A stretch of DNA of 64,000 nt from Emticicia aquatica (GTDB lineage Bacteria; Bacteroidota; Bacteroidia; Cytophagales; Spirosomataceae), in the NCBI RefSeq assembly GCF_923079645.1, contig NZ_CAKLPY010000001.1:124001-188000 (forward strand), read 5' to 3'. Positions 26,291 through 35,190 of the stretch are shown here, piece after piece. How positions within the stretch are numbered: the stretch's first letter is position 1; every line of letters begins with the position of its first letter. The notes under the pieces were generated by a model that was not told the origin of the DNA, did no database searches, and was given only the letters and a program-made list of their open reading frames with translations. Position numbers and translations under genes: made by a program.

Positions 26291-26845
26291 TTATTGAGTA
26301 ATATTTTGGATAACTCGTTCATTATTAAGTAGATGAATTTCGCCATTGAGGTGCAGCAAAGATTTTTCATTATCAAAATCATCTTTATAGGCTTCTTTTA
26401 GTTGCTTTCTTTTAATGGCTTCTAGGCATCTACGAACGTCATTTTTATCTTCCAGAATAAGCATCGGTACTTCCGTTGGTTTTCCATTATCGTCTTTGGC
26501 AACCATAGTAAAATAGGAAGTATTTGTGTGCTTTTGTTCGCCAGTTTTTACATTTTCGGTAACTACTCTAATACCAATAACCATTGAACTACGCCCCACG
26601 TAATTGACCGACGCATGCAGTGAAAGCAATTCTCCAACCTCAATTGGCTGTAAAAAATTTACGCCATCAACAGAAACCGTTACAACGTATGCTCCAGCGT
26701 GCTTTGAAGCACAAGCATAGGCAACTTTATCCATGAGAGAAAGCAATATTCCACCATGTATTTTCCCGCCAAAATTGGCATAAGAAGGAATCATCAATTC
26801 GGTAATCGTTGTACGAGAGTAAGAAACAGGTTTTGATTTTTGCAT
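26291..26845 (-). CDS. acyl-CoA thioesterase, hotdog fold
   Basis: 184 residues from the ATG at 26845. A longer frame starts at 26908, but the terminator hairpin at 26900-26931 lies in that extension, so the shorter start is preferred. The hotdog motif is PSYANFGGKIHGGILLSLMDKVAYACASKHAG, the N/H/G...D/E active-site layout of BACH/YciA-type thioesterases. It continues with VTVSVDGVNFLQP and GRSSMVIGIRV. It hydrolyses acyl-CoA to free acid and CoA in the cytoplasm. The C-terminal 45 residues are charged and outside the fold. Confidence 0.88.
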   Translation of the reverse strand: MQKSKPVSYSRTTITELMIPSYANFGGKIHGGILLSLMDKVAYACASKHAGAYVVTVSVDGVNFLQPIEVGELLSLHASVNYVGRSSMVIGIRVVTENVKTGEQKHTNTSYFTMVAKDDNGKPTEVPMLILEDKNDVRRCLEAIKRKQLKEAYKDDFDNEKSLLHLNGEIHLLNNERVIQNITQ

Positions 26846-26899
26846 TGATTCAAATAAAATATTGAATCGTAAAGATAGAGCAGATTTAAAATAAAACAA

Positions 26900-26931
26900 A
26901 AACGCCACCGCAATCTTGTGCAGTGGCGTTT
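26900..26931 (-). terminator. intrinsic terminator after the repeat adhesin gene
   Basis: On the minus strand aaacgccac (26931-26923) pairs with gtggcgttt (26908-26900), followed by a T-rich run down to about 26885. It lies about 207 bases after the stop of the 1000-residue gene and 55 before the thioesterase start. Confidence 0.78.
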
Positions 26932-27138
26932 AAAATAAACCCTAACCCATAAAAATCAATATTATATTCTTATTATTGATATTGCATTATTTTTATAAAT
27001 AGCATTGCAATCATTGTGCCATGTTATTATTTATTTAGCCTATTTTTTATAAATATTTTAAATAAATTGGCAATTTTGTGATAAATTTAAAGTAAATTAT
27101 TGCAATCAACTCTAAGTTTATAGTATTTGAAAAATGAA

Positions 27139-30100
27139 CTATTTTTGTGTTTTTTCAAGATTATCAACTTTTCTTTCTAAGGCCTCAATTTGTTTGTTAG
27201 CTTTGATTAGATAGAGTGTAAGTTCTTCTATTTTTTCCATCAATTTTGCACTTGTTTCCATCACATCTAAGCCATCTTTAGCCATTTCTTTTGCAGATGG
27301 TACATTCGGCAAATGATGGTAATGATTGATAAATTTTTCAACCTCATGTAGTGACCTTAATCGGTATCCTTTTTTGAATACATAGTCGGCCCAACGGTCA
27401 GAATTAGCAACTGCAACTCTTACTCTTTCAGTTAATATACCGCCTTTTACAAAAAGTTGGTATCCATCAGGAAAAGAGCTAATTCCTGTGCCAATGACAA
27501 CTTTTCCGTTGTTTGAGTTATGAAGGCGACCATCAACGATAGTCCATCCATTACTTGAAGAACCGCCACCTCCTGAACCAACGGCATCATTCACTAAAAT
27601 TACATTTCCAAAATCGTCAACCGAAAGTACTTTTCCGTAGCTGTTACCTGCTGCTGATGCCGCTCGAAGGTTAAGCAATTGTAAGCCACTTTTGCCATCT
27701 TGGCTACTCGTGATAAATATTCCGCCTGTATTGGTATTTGTTACTTCTCCTTTGGTGTTAACTCGCCAAAGCTCAATGCCAGAAGGAGTAATTGAAGGAG
27801 TATTAACCAAAATTACATTTCCATTGGCATCAACCGAAAGTACTTTTTGACTAGTAACAGTTGGTGTATTATTACTGCTAAGTCTTGATAATGTCAGATT
27901 ACTATTGATAAAGACAGTTCCTGAGTTATTATTAGCGATATTATTGCCGCTGATATTCCATGATGAAACTCCAGTAATACTACCTGTCGTTACGGAGTCT
28001 CTTACTAAAATCACATTACCGTTTTCATCAACCGAAAGCACTTTACCTGACGGTCTTGATGCTGGAAAAGATAATTTTAATTGATTCAAAACTAAACCAC
28101 TTCGGTTTGTAACAGAACCATTAGTTACTAAATTGCCTGATTCGACGGTAAGTCCACCTTTTGAAGATAAACCATTATTGATATACACTTTGCCAATATT
28201 AGAGTTAACAATGTCATTGCCACTGATTGTCCAAGGGCTAGAAATTGAAGTGGTAGTGGATACTCCGACTGAATCTTTCACTAAAATTACATTTCCAAAA
28301 TCGTCAACCGAAAGTACTTTTCCATAGGCTCTTCCTGCTGTACTTGCTGCTTTTAATTGTGAAAATTGAATGCCGCTTTTGTTATCAACTGAACCACTGA
28401 GTTCTAAAATTCCTGATTGCAAACGAAGACCATTTTTTGTCCAAAGGCCATTGTTTATATAAACTCCTCCCGAATTATTGTTACCTATGTTACTTCCATC
28501 AGTACTCCATTGAGAAGGACCTGAAACTGGAGGACTAGGGGAGTTAGCCATAATGACATTTCCTGCATTATCAACTGTTAAGAATTTTTGTGCAGTAACA
28601 CTTGTCGAATTATTAATGCTGAATTTAGATAGTATAAGTTCATTGTTAATGAATACAGCACCTAAATTGCTATTGGCAATATTGTTACCATTGATATTCC
28701 AAGGAGAGGTTGGAATTGAACTTGCAACCGAGTCTCTTACTAAAATCAGATTTCCTGAATCATCAACTGTTAAGACCTTACCGTAAGGTCTAAAAGCCTT
28801 ATTAGCAGCTTTAATATCATTGAATTGTAAAGAACCATTAACGATTAATTTCCCAGTATTACTGTTTGAAATATTGTTTCCACTAAGTTTCCAATAATTT
28901 GTTGAATTGTTGCCAGTTGAATCTTTCGCTAGAACAATTAAACCATCGTCATCAACAGTCAACACTTTTCCATTTGACTTAATTGCTGGAGAAATGGTTC
29001 GCAGACTTTTAAAACGTAAATTACTCACAATTACATCGCCTGCATTATTATTATCGATGGCACTTCCTTTTAGCGTCCAATAATTTGGAATAACGGGCGG
29101 GGTTACGCCAACTGAATCTCTTACTAATATTACTTGGCCTTTATCATTCAAAGAAAGTACTTTTAGGTTTGAATGCACAGCACTTGAATTGCTGGTCAAT
29201 TGCTTAAATTCCAAACCACTTATATTTGCTACTTTACTATCAATCGACAAGGCACTTTCAGGTTGTTTTGTGTTAATACCAACCCTTGCATTTTCAAAAT
29301 CTCCATAAATAAGAGGTATATTCCGAAAGCCATTTTCAATGTATAACCTATTACTTCCGATCTCGTTAATACCTGCATTATGCCCAATAAAAATATTCCC
29401 GTCACCTGTTGAGCGTTGCCCTGCTTGTGTTCCGATACTGATATTTTGCGAACCAGTGGTATTATTAATCAACGAATTAGCACCTAATGCGATATTATCA
29501 CTACCAGTTTTATTACTAAGTAATGACTGATAACCAATCGCAATATTGTTCAAACCATAATTTGTGTCATAAAGAGCATACGCACCAATTGCAATCGAAT
29601 TTAATCCTTGACTTCGATAACCCGCTCGATAACCAAAATAGGTATTTCCAAAACGATAATCAATTAAACCCGAACGATAATTATTTACTTTAAAAACCAA
29701 AGAAGTCGTATCTAATGTTCCAATGAAATTTGATTCGGAATTTAACCCTGTATTACCGTCAATGTTCCAACCATTGCCAGAGTTATTATTATTACTACTA
29801 AAGTTTTCTCCCGCTAATGCCGCTCCGTCGTTGCTTCGAGCGTACAAACCTTTCCAGTTGACGCCATCGAAAAAATAAAATCCCGTAAAAAAGTCTAGTT
29901 GGTAAACAATTAGACCGGTAGCTGGATTTTTAATTCCCGCCCGTTGAGCCAATGTCATACGAGGAATAAGTAGTCCTCTCGAATTAGATGTCAAATCTAA
30001 CAAGGCTGAGTTATCGGGCTTTGTGGTTCCGATACCGACATTTTCTGTTTGTGCAGCTGAGGTTAAAACACTCAAAAACAACACTATGAATGCACCGGCT

Positions 30101-30141
30101 CTAAGTCGGAGTTCTTTGAAAGGTAAAATTATTCCTGACAT
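27139..30141 (-). CDS. large repetitive surface protein with YadA-head-like motifs and C-terminal coiled coil
   Basis: 1000 residues with a signal peptide ending S-A-A-Q. After the common Bacteroidota opening (V-G-I-G-T-T-K-P-D-N-S-A-L-L-D-L), residues about 165-265 carry six or so turns of the S-I-A-I-G / N-I-A-L-G type seen in trimeric autotransporter heads. Residues about 300-890 hold eight to nine degenerate repeats, each beginning W-x-I-x-G-N-N-I-x-N-x-N-x-G and ending G-K-V-L-S-V-D-x-x-G-N-V-I-L-V. The C-terminus has YVFKKGYRLRSLHEVE, H-H-L-P-N-V-P-S-A-K-E and a heptad coiled coil (about 955-1000), as in many predicted fibre proteins. I infer a trimeric surface adhesin. No T9SS sorting domain is visible. 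Confidence 0.72.
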   Translation of the reverse strand: MSGIILPFKELRLRAGAFIVLFLSVLTSAAQTENVGIGTTKPDNSALLDLTSNSRGLLIPRMTLAQRAGIKNPATGLIVYQLDFFTGFYFFDGVNWKGLYARSNDGAALAGENFSSNNNNSGNGWNIDGNTGLNSESNFIGTLDTTSLVFKVNNYRSGLIDYRFGNTYFGYRAGYRSQGLNSIAIGAYALYDTNYGLNNIAIGYQSLLSNKTGSDNIALGANSLINNTTGSQNISIGTQAGQRSTGDGNIFIGHNAGINEIGSNRLYIENGFRNIPLIYGDFENARVGINTKQPESALSIDSKVANISGLEFKQLTSNSSAVHSNLKVLSLNDKGQVILVRDSVGVTPPVIPNYWTLKGSAIDNNNAGDVIVSNLRFKSLRTISPAIKSNGKVLTVDDDGLIVLAKDSTGNNSTNYWKLSGNNISNSNTGKLIVNGSLQFNDIKAANKAFRPYGKVLTVDDSGNLILVRDSVASSIPTSPWNINGNNIANSNLGAVFINNELILSKFSINNSTSVTAQKFLTVDNAGNVIMANSPSPPVSGPSQWSTDGSNIGNNNSGGVYINNGLWTKNGLRLQSGILELSGSVDNKSGIQFSQLKAASTAGRAYGKVLSVDDFGNVILVKDSVGVSTTTSISSPWTISGNDIVNSNIGKVYINNGLSSKGGLTVESGNLVTNGSVTNRSGLVLNQLKLSFPASRPSGKVLSVDENGNVILVRDSVTTGSITGVSSWNISGNNIANNNSGTVFINSNLTLSRLSSNNTPTVTSQKVLSVDANGNVILVNTPSITPSGIELWRVNTKGEVTNTNTGGIFITSSQDGKSGLQLLNLRAASAAGNSYGKVLSVDDFGNVILVNDAVGSGGGGSSSNGWTIVDGRLHNSNNGKVVIGTGISSFPDGYQLFVKGGILTERVRVAVANSDRWADYVFKKGYRLRSLHEVEKFINHYHHLPNVPSAKEMAKDGLDVMETSAKLMEKIEELTLYLIKANKQIEALERKVDNLEKTQK
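27560..29160 (-). repeat. eight to nine degenerate coding repeats of about 60-95 codons
   Basis: The protein-level repeat described for the adhesin is visible in DNA as recurrent blocks reading, on the plus strand, close to attacatttcc followed by tcaaccgaaagtac. Units differ in length because of inserts in their middle parts. Confidence 0.75.
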
Positions 30142-30751
30142 CTTGTAAAATTTAATCGTGAGTTAGCAATTTATCCCAACGGGTTATAGAGATATTCTGG
30201 CTATCGTTCCGAAAAAGTAGTTTCAAATAGTATGCCAAAAAAATAAAATCATAAGTTATCTATAAAAGAAATTTGAGTTTCAATGTTTAGTTTTAAAAAA
30301 TAGCTTATAAATGGTGAGAAAATTGGAGAAGAAAATATAAAATTTATTGTTTTTGAATCAAATAATTGGGTTTTTGATAGGTCTATTTGGAATCAAGCTT
30401 TTTTTCAAATTAAAATTAACTTAATATTCAATAATGATTGATAACAGTTAAGCGTCGATTTTTGAAATATTATTGATTGAATGGATTGAACAAAAATTGA
30501 AATTATTTAATCTTTATTTTTAAACGATTCTAATATGCCACAAAACAACAATATGCAAAAGATTCTAAAAAAAATCATATAAAAGAATATAATTTTGGCA
30601 AAATGGAATTTTACAGAACAATATTATCAATGATTAATAATGAAAGTTTGGGAGAAATAAAGAAAACTAATTACTTTTGTGCCTAAGCAGTATCAGTTGA
30701 TTGAGAAAAGTGTTCGACTAAAATACTAAGCAAAATTAAGAAAATATTAAG
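30142..30751. other. 610-base AT-rich divergent region between the adhesin gene and pfkA
   Basis: No gene, tRNA or hairpin-rich leader is visible. The right end holds a good promoter for pfkA (30647-30679). A second box-like taattttg occurs at about 30591-30598 without a -33 partner. The left end should carry the adhesin promoter, which I cannot place. Confidence 0.4.
30647..30679 (+). promoter_or_regulatory. Bacteroidota-type promoter of pfkA
   Basis: TTTG (30647-30650), 21 bases, then tacttttg (30672-30679) matching TAnnTTTG. Transcription would start near 30686, giving a leader of about 66 bases. Confidence 0.6.
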
Positions 30752-31726
30752 ATGAAACGAATAGCAGTTTTTACTTCTGGTGGAGATGCCCCTGGCATGA
30801 ATGCTTGTATTAGAGCAGCAGTTAGAGGTGCAATCTATCATGGTTTAGAAGTTTATGGAATAAGAAGAGGCTACAATGGAATGATTTCGGGAGATATATT
30901 TCCGATGAATTCTCAGTCAGTGAGTAATATAGTGCAGCGAGGTGGTACGATGTTGAAATCGGCGAGAAGTAAAGAGTTTATGACTCCTGAAGGTAGAAAA
31001 AAAGCCTACGAAAACCTTATGAACGCAGGTATCGAAGGATTGGTAGCCATTGGTGGTAACGGTACTTTCACGGGAGCAGAAGTATTTTTTAATGAATATG
31101 AAATTCCAACAGTAGGTTGTCCTGGTACAATTGATAATGACCTTTACGGTACTGATTATACAATCGGATTTGATACGGCCGTAAATACAGCTCTCGAAGC
31201 AATTGATAAAATTAGAGATACGGCCGATTCGCATGACCGTGTGTTTTTCATCGAAGTAATGGGTCGTGACTCTGGATATATTGCCATTCAATCAGGTATC
31301 GGTGGTGGTGCTGAAATCGTGATGGTTCCAGAAACCCATACGCCACTCAAAAAAGTTGTAAGTACACTTAAAGATGGTTGGTCTCGTTCAAAATCTTCTT
31401 CAATCGTAGTTGTTGCCGAAGGTGACGAAGAAGGACACGCAACAGATATCGCCGAAAAGATAAAAAACCAAGTTGCCGATAAATTAGATATTCGTGTGAC
31501 AACCCTCGGTCATATACAACGTGGTGGAACACCAACCGCTTATGACCGTATTTTGGCAAGCCGTTTAGGTCTTGGAGCAGTTGAAGGCCTTATCAAAGGA
31601 TATAAAAATGTAATGGCTGGTGTAGTAAATAATGAAATGGTTTATACGCCATTTATTGATACAATCAAAAAACCAAAGCCAATTCACGATGATTTATTAA
31701 GAATGGTGCATATTTTGAGTATGTAA
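30752..31726 (+). CDS. pfkA: 6-phosphofructokinase
   Basis: 324 residues, the size of E. coli PfkA, which it aligns with nearly without gaps at the N-terminus. It has TSGGDAPGMNA (ATP loop), P-G-T-I-D-N-D with catalytic D128, MGRDSGYIA, and G-H-I-Q-R-G-G-T-P for fructose-6-phosphate binding. The enzyme phosphorylates fructose-6-phosphate in glycolysis. G104 is kept, the mark of ATP-dependent rather than PPi-dependent enzymes. However, the preceding residue, a Mg-binding Asp in E. coli (D103), is Asn here (GGNGT). It has its own promoter and terminator. Cytoplasmic. Confidence 0.94.
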   Translation: MKRIAVFTSGGDAPGMNACIRAAVRGAIYHGLEVYGIRRGYNGMISGDIFPMNSQSVSNIVQRGGTMLKSARSKEFMTPEGRKKAYENLMNAGIEGLVAIGGNGTFTGAEVFFNEYEIPTVGCPGTIDNDLYGTDYTIGFDTAVNTALEAIDKIRDTADSHDRVFFIEVMGRDSGYIAIQSGIGGGAEIVMVPETHTPLKKVVSTLKDGWSRSKSSSIVVVAEGDEEGHATDIAEKIKNQVADKLDIRVTTLGHIQRGGTPTAYDRILASRLGLGAVEGLIKGYKNVMAGVVNNEMVYTPFIDTIKKPKPIHDDLLRMVHILSM

Positions 31727-31733
31727 TTTATAT

Positions 31734-31806
31734 TTACGATTTACGAAGTACGATTTACGAATGATGCTAATATCTCGTAATTGTAACGCGTAAATCGTAA
31801 TTTTTT
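31734..31806 (+). terminator. terminator-like hairpin built from a repeated 12-mer
   Basis: A 12-bp perfect stem (31734-31745 with 31789-31800) is followed by tttttt. The arm sequence tacgatttacga occurs twice in direct orientation (about 31735 and 31749), and its complement forms the other arm. The loop is long (43 bases), so it may be a small intergenic repeat that also ends pfkA transcription. Confidence 0.55.
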
Positions 31807-32572
31807 ATACCCATCCCATTAGTTTGTAGCTCCAATAACCAATTATTTCTCTGTATAATAACTGAGAAAAAGCAAAATTATCTTCCCTCGGTAATAAGTA
31901 AAAAAAGTAAAACTTTCGCTCGTGTGAAAGATAGTTTGCTCCATAGGGAGTTACCGAAATACCTACTTTTTCAAAGCATTTAGAAGCTCTTCTCAAATGA
32001 TAACCCGATGTAATTAACAAGTATTTTTGATGACTAAATTGCTTCTTTAAAATTTTGGAGCAATTGAGTGCATTTTCCCTTGTGTTCATGGCGTGCGTTT
32101 CTAGAAAAATCTTATTTTTGGGTATTCCACTGATAATCAGGTATTTAGCTATCTCTTCAATTTCTTTTTTCTGGGTCTGCCCTAAAATTGGAATATCACC
32201 ACCGCTTATTAAAATTTTCTTGATTTTGCCTTTTTTGTACAAATCTACCGCTTGCCAAATTCGGTCGCTTGAAATGCCTAAATAGATATTTTCGTTCGGT
32301 AATTTATCGTTGTTGGTTGTTCCACCAGTCAAAACAATGCCAATATCATGTGGTTTTAAGCTTGAAATTGCTGTTGGAGGAATTTCCCACCAAAGGAAAA
32401 TCTCGTTTACGAGAAAAGGGTTTGCAAACGAGTACAAAAAAATAAACGCCAAAAAGACGATTTTTTTCGATTTGGTACGATTTTTTATACAAATGGCATA
32501 TATCAATAATGTACACAAAATACCAATTGGCATCAGAATGAAAGTCAGAAATTTAGAAACAATAAAAAACAT
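31805..32572 (-). CDS. YdcF family (DUF218, ElyC/SanA-like) membrane protein
   Basis: 255 residues. Two N-terminal transmembrane segments (about 4-25 and 37-55) are followed by a DUF218 domain: IGIVLTGGTTNND at the first strand, SSDRIWQAVDLYKKGKIKKILISGGD, then E-T-H-A-M-N-T-R-E-N-A-L-N, ITSGYHLRRAS and Y-G-A-N. The family includes ElyC and SanA, which affect envelope integrity; the biochemical activity is unclear. The domain probably faces the periplasm. It is convergent with pfkA, its stop overlapping the T-run of that terminator. Confidence 0.85.
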   Translation of the reverse strand: MFFIVSKFLTFILMPIGILCTLLIYAICIKNRTKSKKIVFLAFIFLYSFANPFLVNEIFLWWEIPPTAISSLKPHDIGIVLTGGTTNNDKLPNENIYLGISSDRIWQAVDLYKKGKIKKILISGGDIPILGQTQKKEIEEIAKYLIISGIPKNKIFLETHAMNTRENALNCSKILKKQFSHQKYLLITSGYHLRRASKCFEKVGISVTPYGANYLSHERKFYFFYLLPREDNFAFSQLLYREIIGYWSYKLMGWV

Positions 32573-32688
32573 TAGATTTCGTTAGTTTTTAGAAAAATTT
32601 TAACCCTCTCATTTACTAATCGACCAAATTAACAAGTCTTTAACAACAATCACTCATTTAAGCAATTATCTTTGTAAAATAATATAAA

Positions 32689-34155
32689 ATGAATAAAACC
32701 TGTAAAAATATGCGTATTAACTACCAAAAAAGTTTTTTACTGATTTTCTCTCTTATTTTTTCTGCTAATATATTTGCCCAAGAAATTGGACATTCTATAA
32801 AAGTAAGAATGAGAGGCGTGACCGAAGGAAAAACCTGTCATTTAGCCCATTTTTTTGGTTATAATCAATATATTAAAGTTGATTCGGCAAAAGTTGAAAA
32901 CGGAGAATTGGCCTTCCAAGGCAAAGAACCATTGAAAGGAGGAATTTATTTGATTGTTCTTTCACCATCAAAATATTATGATTTTGCAATCAATGGTAAA
33001 GAACAATTTATGGAAATAGAAGGTGATACCGTTGACTTTGTAGGAACCGTAAAATTTAAAGGCTCAAAGGAAAACGAAATTTTATTCGGTTATCGTAAGT
33101 TTTTGCAAGATAAAAGCAAAGAAGCTGAGGTTTTGAACTTAATGTCGAAAGGAAATATTGATGCTGCAACAAAAGAAGCAAATCGAAAAAAACTAGAAGG
33201 CATTCAGAAAGAAGTGGAAGCTTACATGAAAAATCTGGTAAAAACGAATGATGGTTCGTTTGCATCAAAGGTGATAAAAGCTAATATTGAACCCGAATTG
33301 CCTACCGAATTGCCAAAAAAAGCTAATGGGCGTCCTGATTCAACATATTTATTTAATTATTATAAAGGCCATTTTTTCGATAATATTGATTTTACTGATG
33401 ACAGATTGTTACGTTCGCCTTTTATACATAGCCGAATGGAGCGTTATTTCAAAGATTTAGTTTATCAAACAACCGACTCCGTAAATCGTGATGCCGACCG
33501 TGTGCTAAAATTGACGAAGACTAACCAAGAAGTTTATCGTTTTGCTCTATGGTGGGTCACAAATAAATATGAAAACAGCGAAATCGTCGGTCTTGACGGC
33601 GTATTTATTCATTTAGCCGAAAATTATTACTTGAAAGATGCCGATTGGCTCGATTCAACTCAAAGAGCGAAATTCAAAGAAAGAGTAAGTGTTTTAAAAC
33701 CTTTACAAACTGGCTTTGTGTTTCCTTCCTTAATTGTAGCGGATTCGCTTGGACGTGAACATTCGCCATTGCAAAGTAAAAGCAAATATACAATTGTTCA
33801 TTTTTATGACCCAGATTGCGGACATTGTAAGGAATCAGCTCCGAAATTAATGGAGTTTTACACCGCAAATAAAGCGAAAGTAACTATTTATAATGTGAGT
33901 GTGGCTTATGATATCAAAAAGATGAACAATTTTGTACATACTTATAAAATGCAGTCATTGCTCAATCTTTGGGACTCGAAGAATAAGTATTATTTCCGAA
34001 ATAACTTTGATGTGTATTCTACGCCAACTAATTATATTTTGGATAAAGACAAAAAAATTATTGCTCGACGAATCCCTGTTGATAAATTAGAAGATTATAT
34101 CAATTTCTATGAACGTCAACAAATGCAGAAACAAGCAACGCCAACTGGGAAGTAA
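32689..34155 (+). CDS. exported TlpA-like thiol-disulfide oxidoreductase with DUF4369/DUF5106-type N-terminal region
   Basis: 488 residues; the start may instead be the ATG at 32710. The signal peptide ends I-F-A-Q. Residues about 30-130 form a beta-rich DUF4369-like domain. A largely helical middle follows (about 140-335, DUF5106-like). The C-terminal thioredoxin fold (about 345-475) has the redox site CGHC in DPDCGHCKESAP and the cis-Pro in Y-S-T-P-T-N-Y-I-L. Such proteins reduce or exchange disulfides in the periplasm, and the extra domains probably bind a partner. A -7-like box tatctttg lies at 32667-32674. Confidence 0.85.
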   Translation: MNKTCKNMRINYQKSFLLIFSLIFSANIFAQEIGHSIKVRMRGVTEGKTCHLAHFFGYNQYIKVDSAKVENGELAFQGKEPLKGGIYLIVLSPSKYYDFAINGKEQFMEIEGDTVDFVGTVKFKGSKENEILFGYRKFLQDKSKEAEVLNLMSKGNIDAATKEANRKKLEGIQKEVEAYMKNLVKTNDGSFASKVIKANIEPELPTELPKKANGRPDSTYLFNYYKGHFFDNIDFTDDRLLRSPFIHSRMERYFKDLVYQTTDSVNRDADRVLKLTKTNQEVYRFALWWVTNKYENSEIVGLDGVFIHLAENYYLKDADWLDSTQRAKFKERVSVLKPLQTGFVFPSLIVADSLGREHSPLQSKSKYTIVHFYDPDCGHCKESAPKLMEFYTANKAKVTIYNVSVAYDIKKMNNFVHTYKMQSLLNLWDSKNKYYFRNNFDVYSTPTNYILDKDKKIIARRIPVDKLEDYINFYERQQMQKQATPTGK

Positions 34156-34173
34156 GATTTTTGTTTGATACTT

Positions 34174-34209
34174 AAAAACCATTACTGATTCATTTCGGTA
34201 ATGGTTTTT
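34174..34209. terminator. bidirectional terminator between convergent genes
   Basis: A 12-bp stem (34174-34185 with 34198-34209), A-run before and T-run after. It lies between the thioredoxin gene and the esterase, touching the esterase stop codon. Confidence 0.82.
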
Positions 34210-35042
34210 TATTTATTAAACTTTTGTAAAAATGTTAAAGCAAATCGTTCACCCATCATCCTTTGTCCTTCCGAATTAAAATGAATATCATCGCCTTTAT
34301 GCTTAAAATCTTGCGTTTGGATAATTGCCGAATGTTGGTCAATAGAGGTGTATTCTTTTAGTTTTTGATTGATTTTCTGCCAATCTTCATTCGTTTTTGA
34401 GTAAGAACCAAGCTCTCCAATCATTATTGGCAAAGTTAGATTCCCAGTGATTTTTCTGAAATTGCTGAATAAATCGACTAAGTTTTTGTCATGATTTGGT
34501 ATTCTTGAAGCAATCGCATCGCTTTCTCCTTGATGCCATAAAATACCTTTGATTATACCATATTTTTGGGCAATTGCTGCTTTTTCTTTAAAATTTGATA
34601 ATAATTTAACTTCCCGATATAATGAATCTCCGAGCCATTGAGTAATCGAACTACCGCCAATTGCTGTTGGAATGATAAGGATAGAGATATTTTTCGGGAT
34701 ATTTTCTAGTAAAATCTTGCTAAAAGCCATTCCACAATCAAGCCCTGTACGAGTAGGCTCATAGAGATGTAAAGGTTCTTTGGCGTAAACGATTTCTCCA
34801 AGCGGATTAATCGTTAAAATACGATTATTTGGAATGGTATCAGAAGGCTCAACTTGACCTCTACCCGCCATATTCGACTGTCCTGCCATGATAAAAGCCC
34901 AAATGTTTTCTTTTTTGGGAATATCCCTTACTTTTTCGATGGTTTTTGGGAAATCTTTTGTTCGTTCAAAATCAATATTTTCTTGAGAAAAACTATTTTC
35001 TTGCAGTACAAATAAGAAAAAGACTAAGAAAAAATATTTCAT
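34209..35042 (-). CDS. sialate O-acetylesterase-like secreted esterase (SASA domain)
   Basis: 277 residues from the ATG at 35042, which opens a signal peptide ending S-F-S-Q. A longer frame to 35180 would run into the terminator of the biotin carboxylase gene, so it is rejected. Motifs: F-I-M-A-G-Q-S-N-M-A-G-R-G (nucleophile Ser block), G-L-D-C-G-M-A-F, T-A-I-G-G-S-S-I, G-I-L-W-H-Q-G-E-S-D-A, and D-D-I-H-F-N-S-E-G-Q with the catalytic Asp/His near the end. This is the SGNH-like SASA/CE6 family that removes acetyl groups from sialic acid or plant polysaccharides. It fits the other exported glycan enzymes in the window. Confidence 0.86.
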   Translation of the reverse strand: MKYFFLVFFLFVLQENSFSQENIDFERTKDFPKTIEKVRDIPKKENIWAFIMAGQSNMAGRGQVEPSDTIPNNRILTINPLGEIVYAKEPLHLYEPTRTGLDCGMAFSKILLENIPKNISILIIPTAIGGSSITQWLGDSLYREVKLLSNFKEKAAIAQKYGIIKGILWHQGESDAIASRIPNHDKNLVDLFSNFRKITGNLTLPIMIGELGSYSKTNEDWQKINQKLKEYTSIDQHSAIIQTQDFKHKGDDIHFNSEGQRMMGERFALTFLQKFNK

Positions 35043-35135
35043 GGATAAGATTATTGAATAAATAAAATGAGTTTTTAAACAATGAAATTTATTGAAAGAT
35101 AGATAATTGAGACGAAAAATAAAAAACGATTCAAT

Positions 35136-35173
35136 AAAAAAGGTCTGAAACAATAATGCTTCAGACCTTTTTT
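35136..35173 (-). terminator. intrinsic terminator after the biotin carboxylase gene
   Basis: A 14-bp stem (35136-35149 with 35160-35173) with A and T runs at its base, 18 bases after the stop on the minus strand. Confidence 0.85.
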
Positions 35174-35190
35174 GAATCAATATATTTATA

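Noticed and set aside
26266..26382. Longer N-terminus for the PAP2 protein
   Set aside because: It would overlap the thioesterase coding end by about 90 bases and has no signal-peptide character, whereas GTG at 26265 opens a clear one.
27139..30141. Phage tail-fibre reading of the repeat protein
   Set aside because: The neighbours are housekeeping genes, there is a signal peptide, and no phage structural gene is nearby.
30142..30646. A riboswitch or small RNA in the long gap before pfkA
   Set aside because: I see no strong stem-loops or conserved riboswitch core; the stretch is simply AT-rich.
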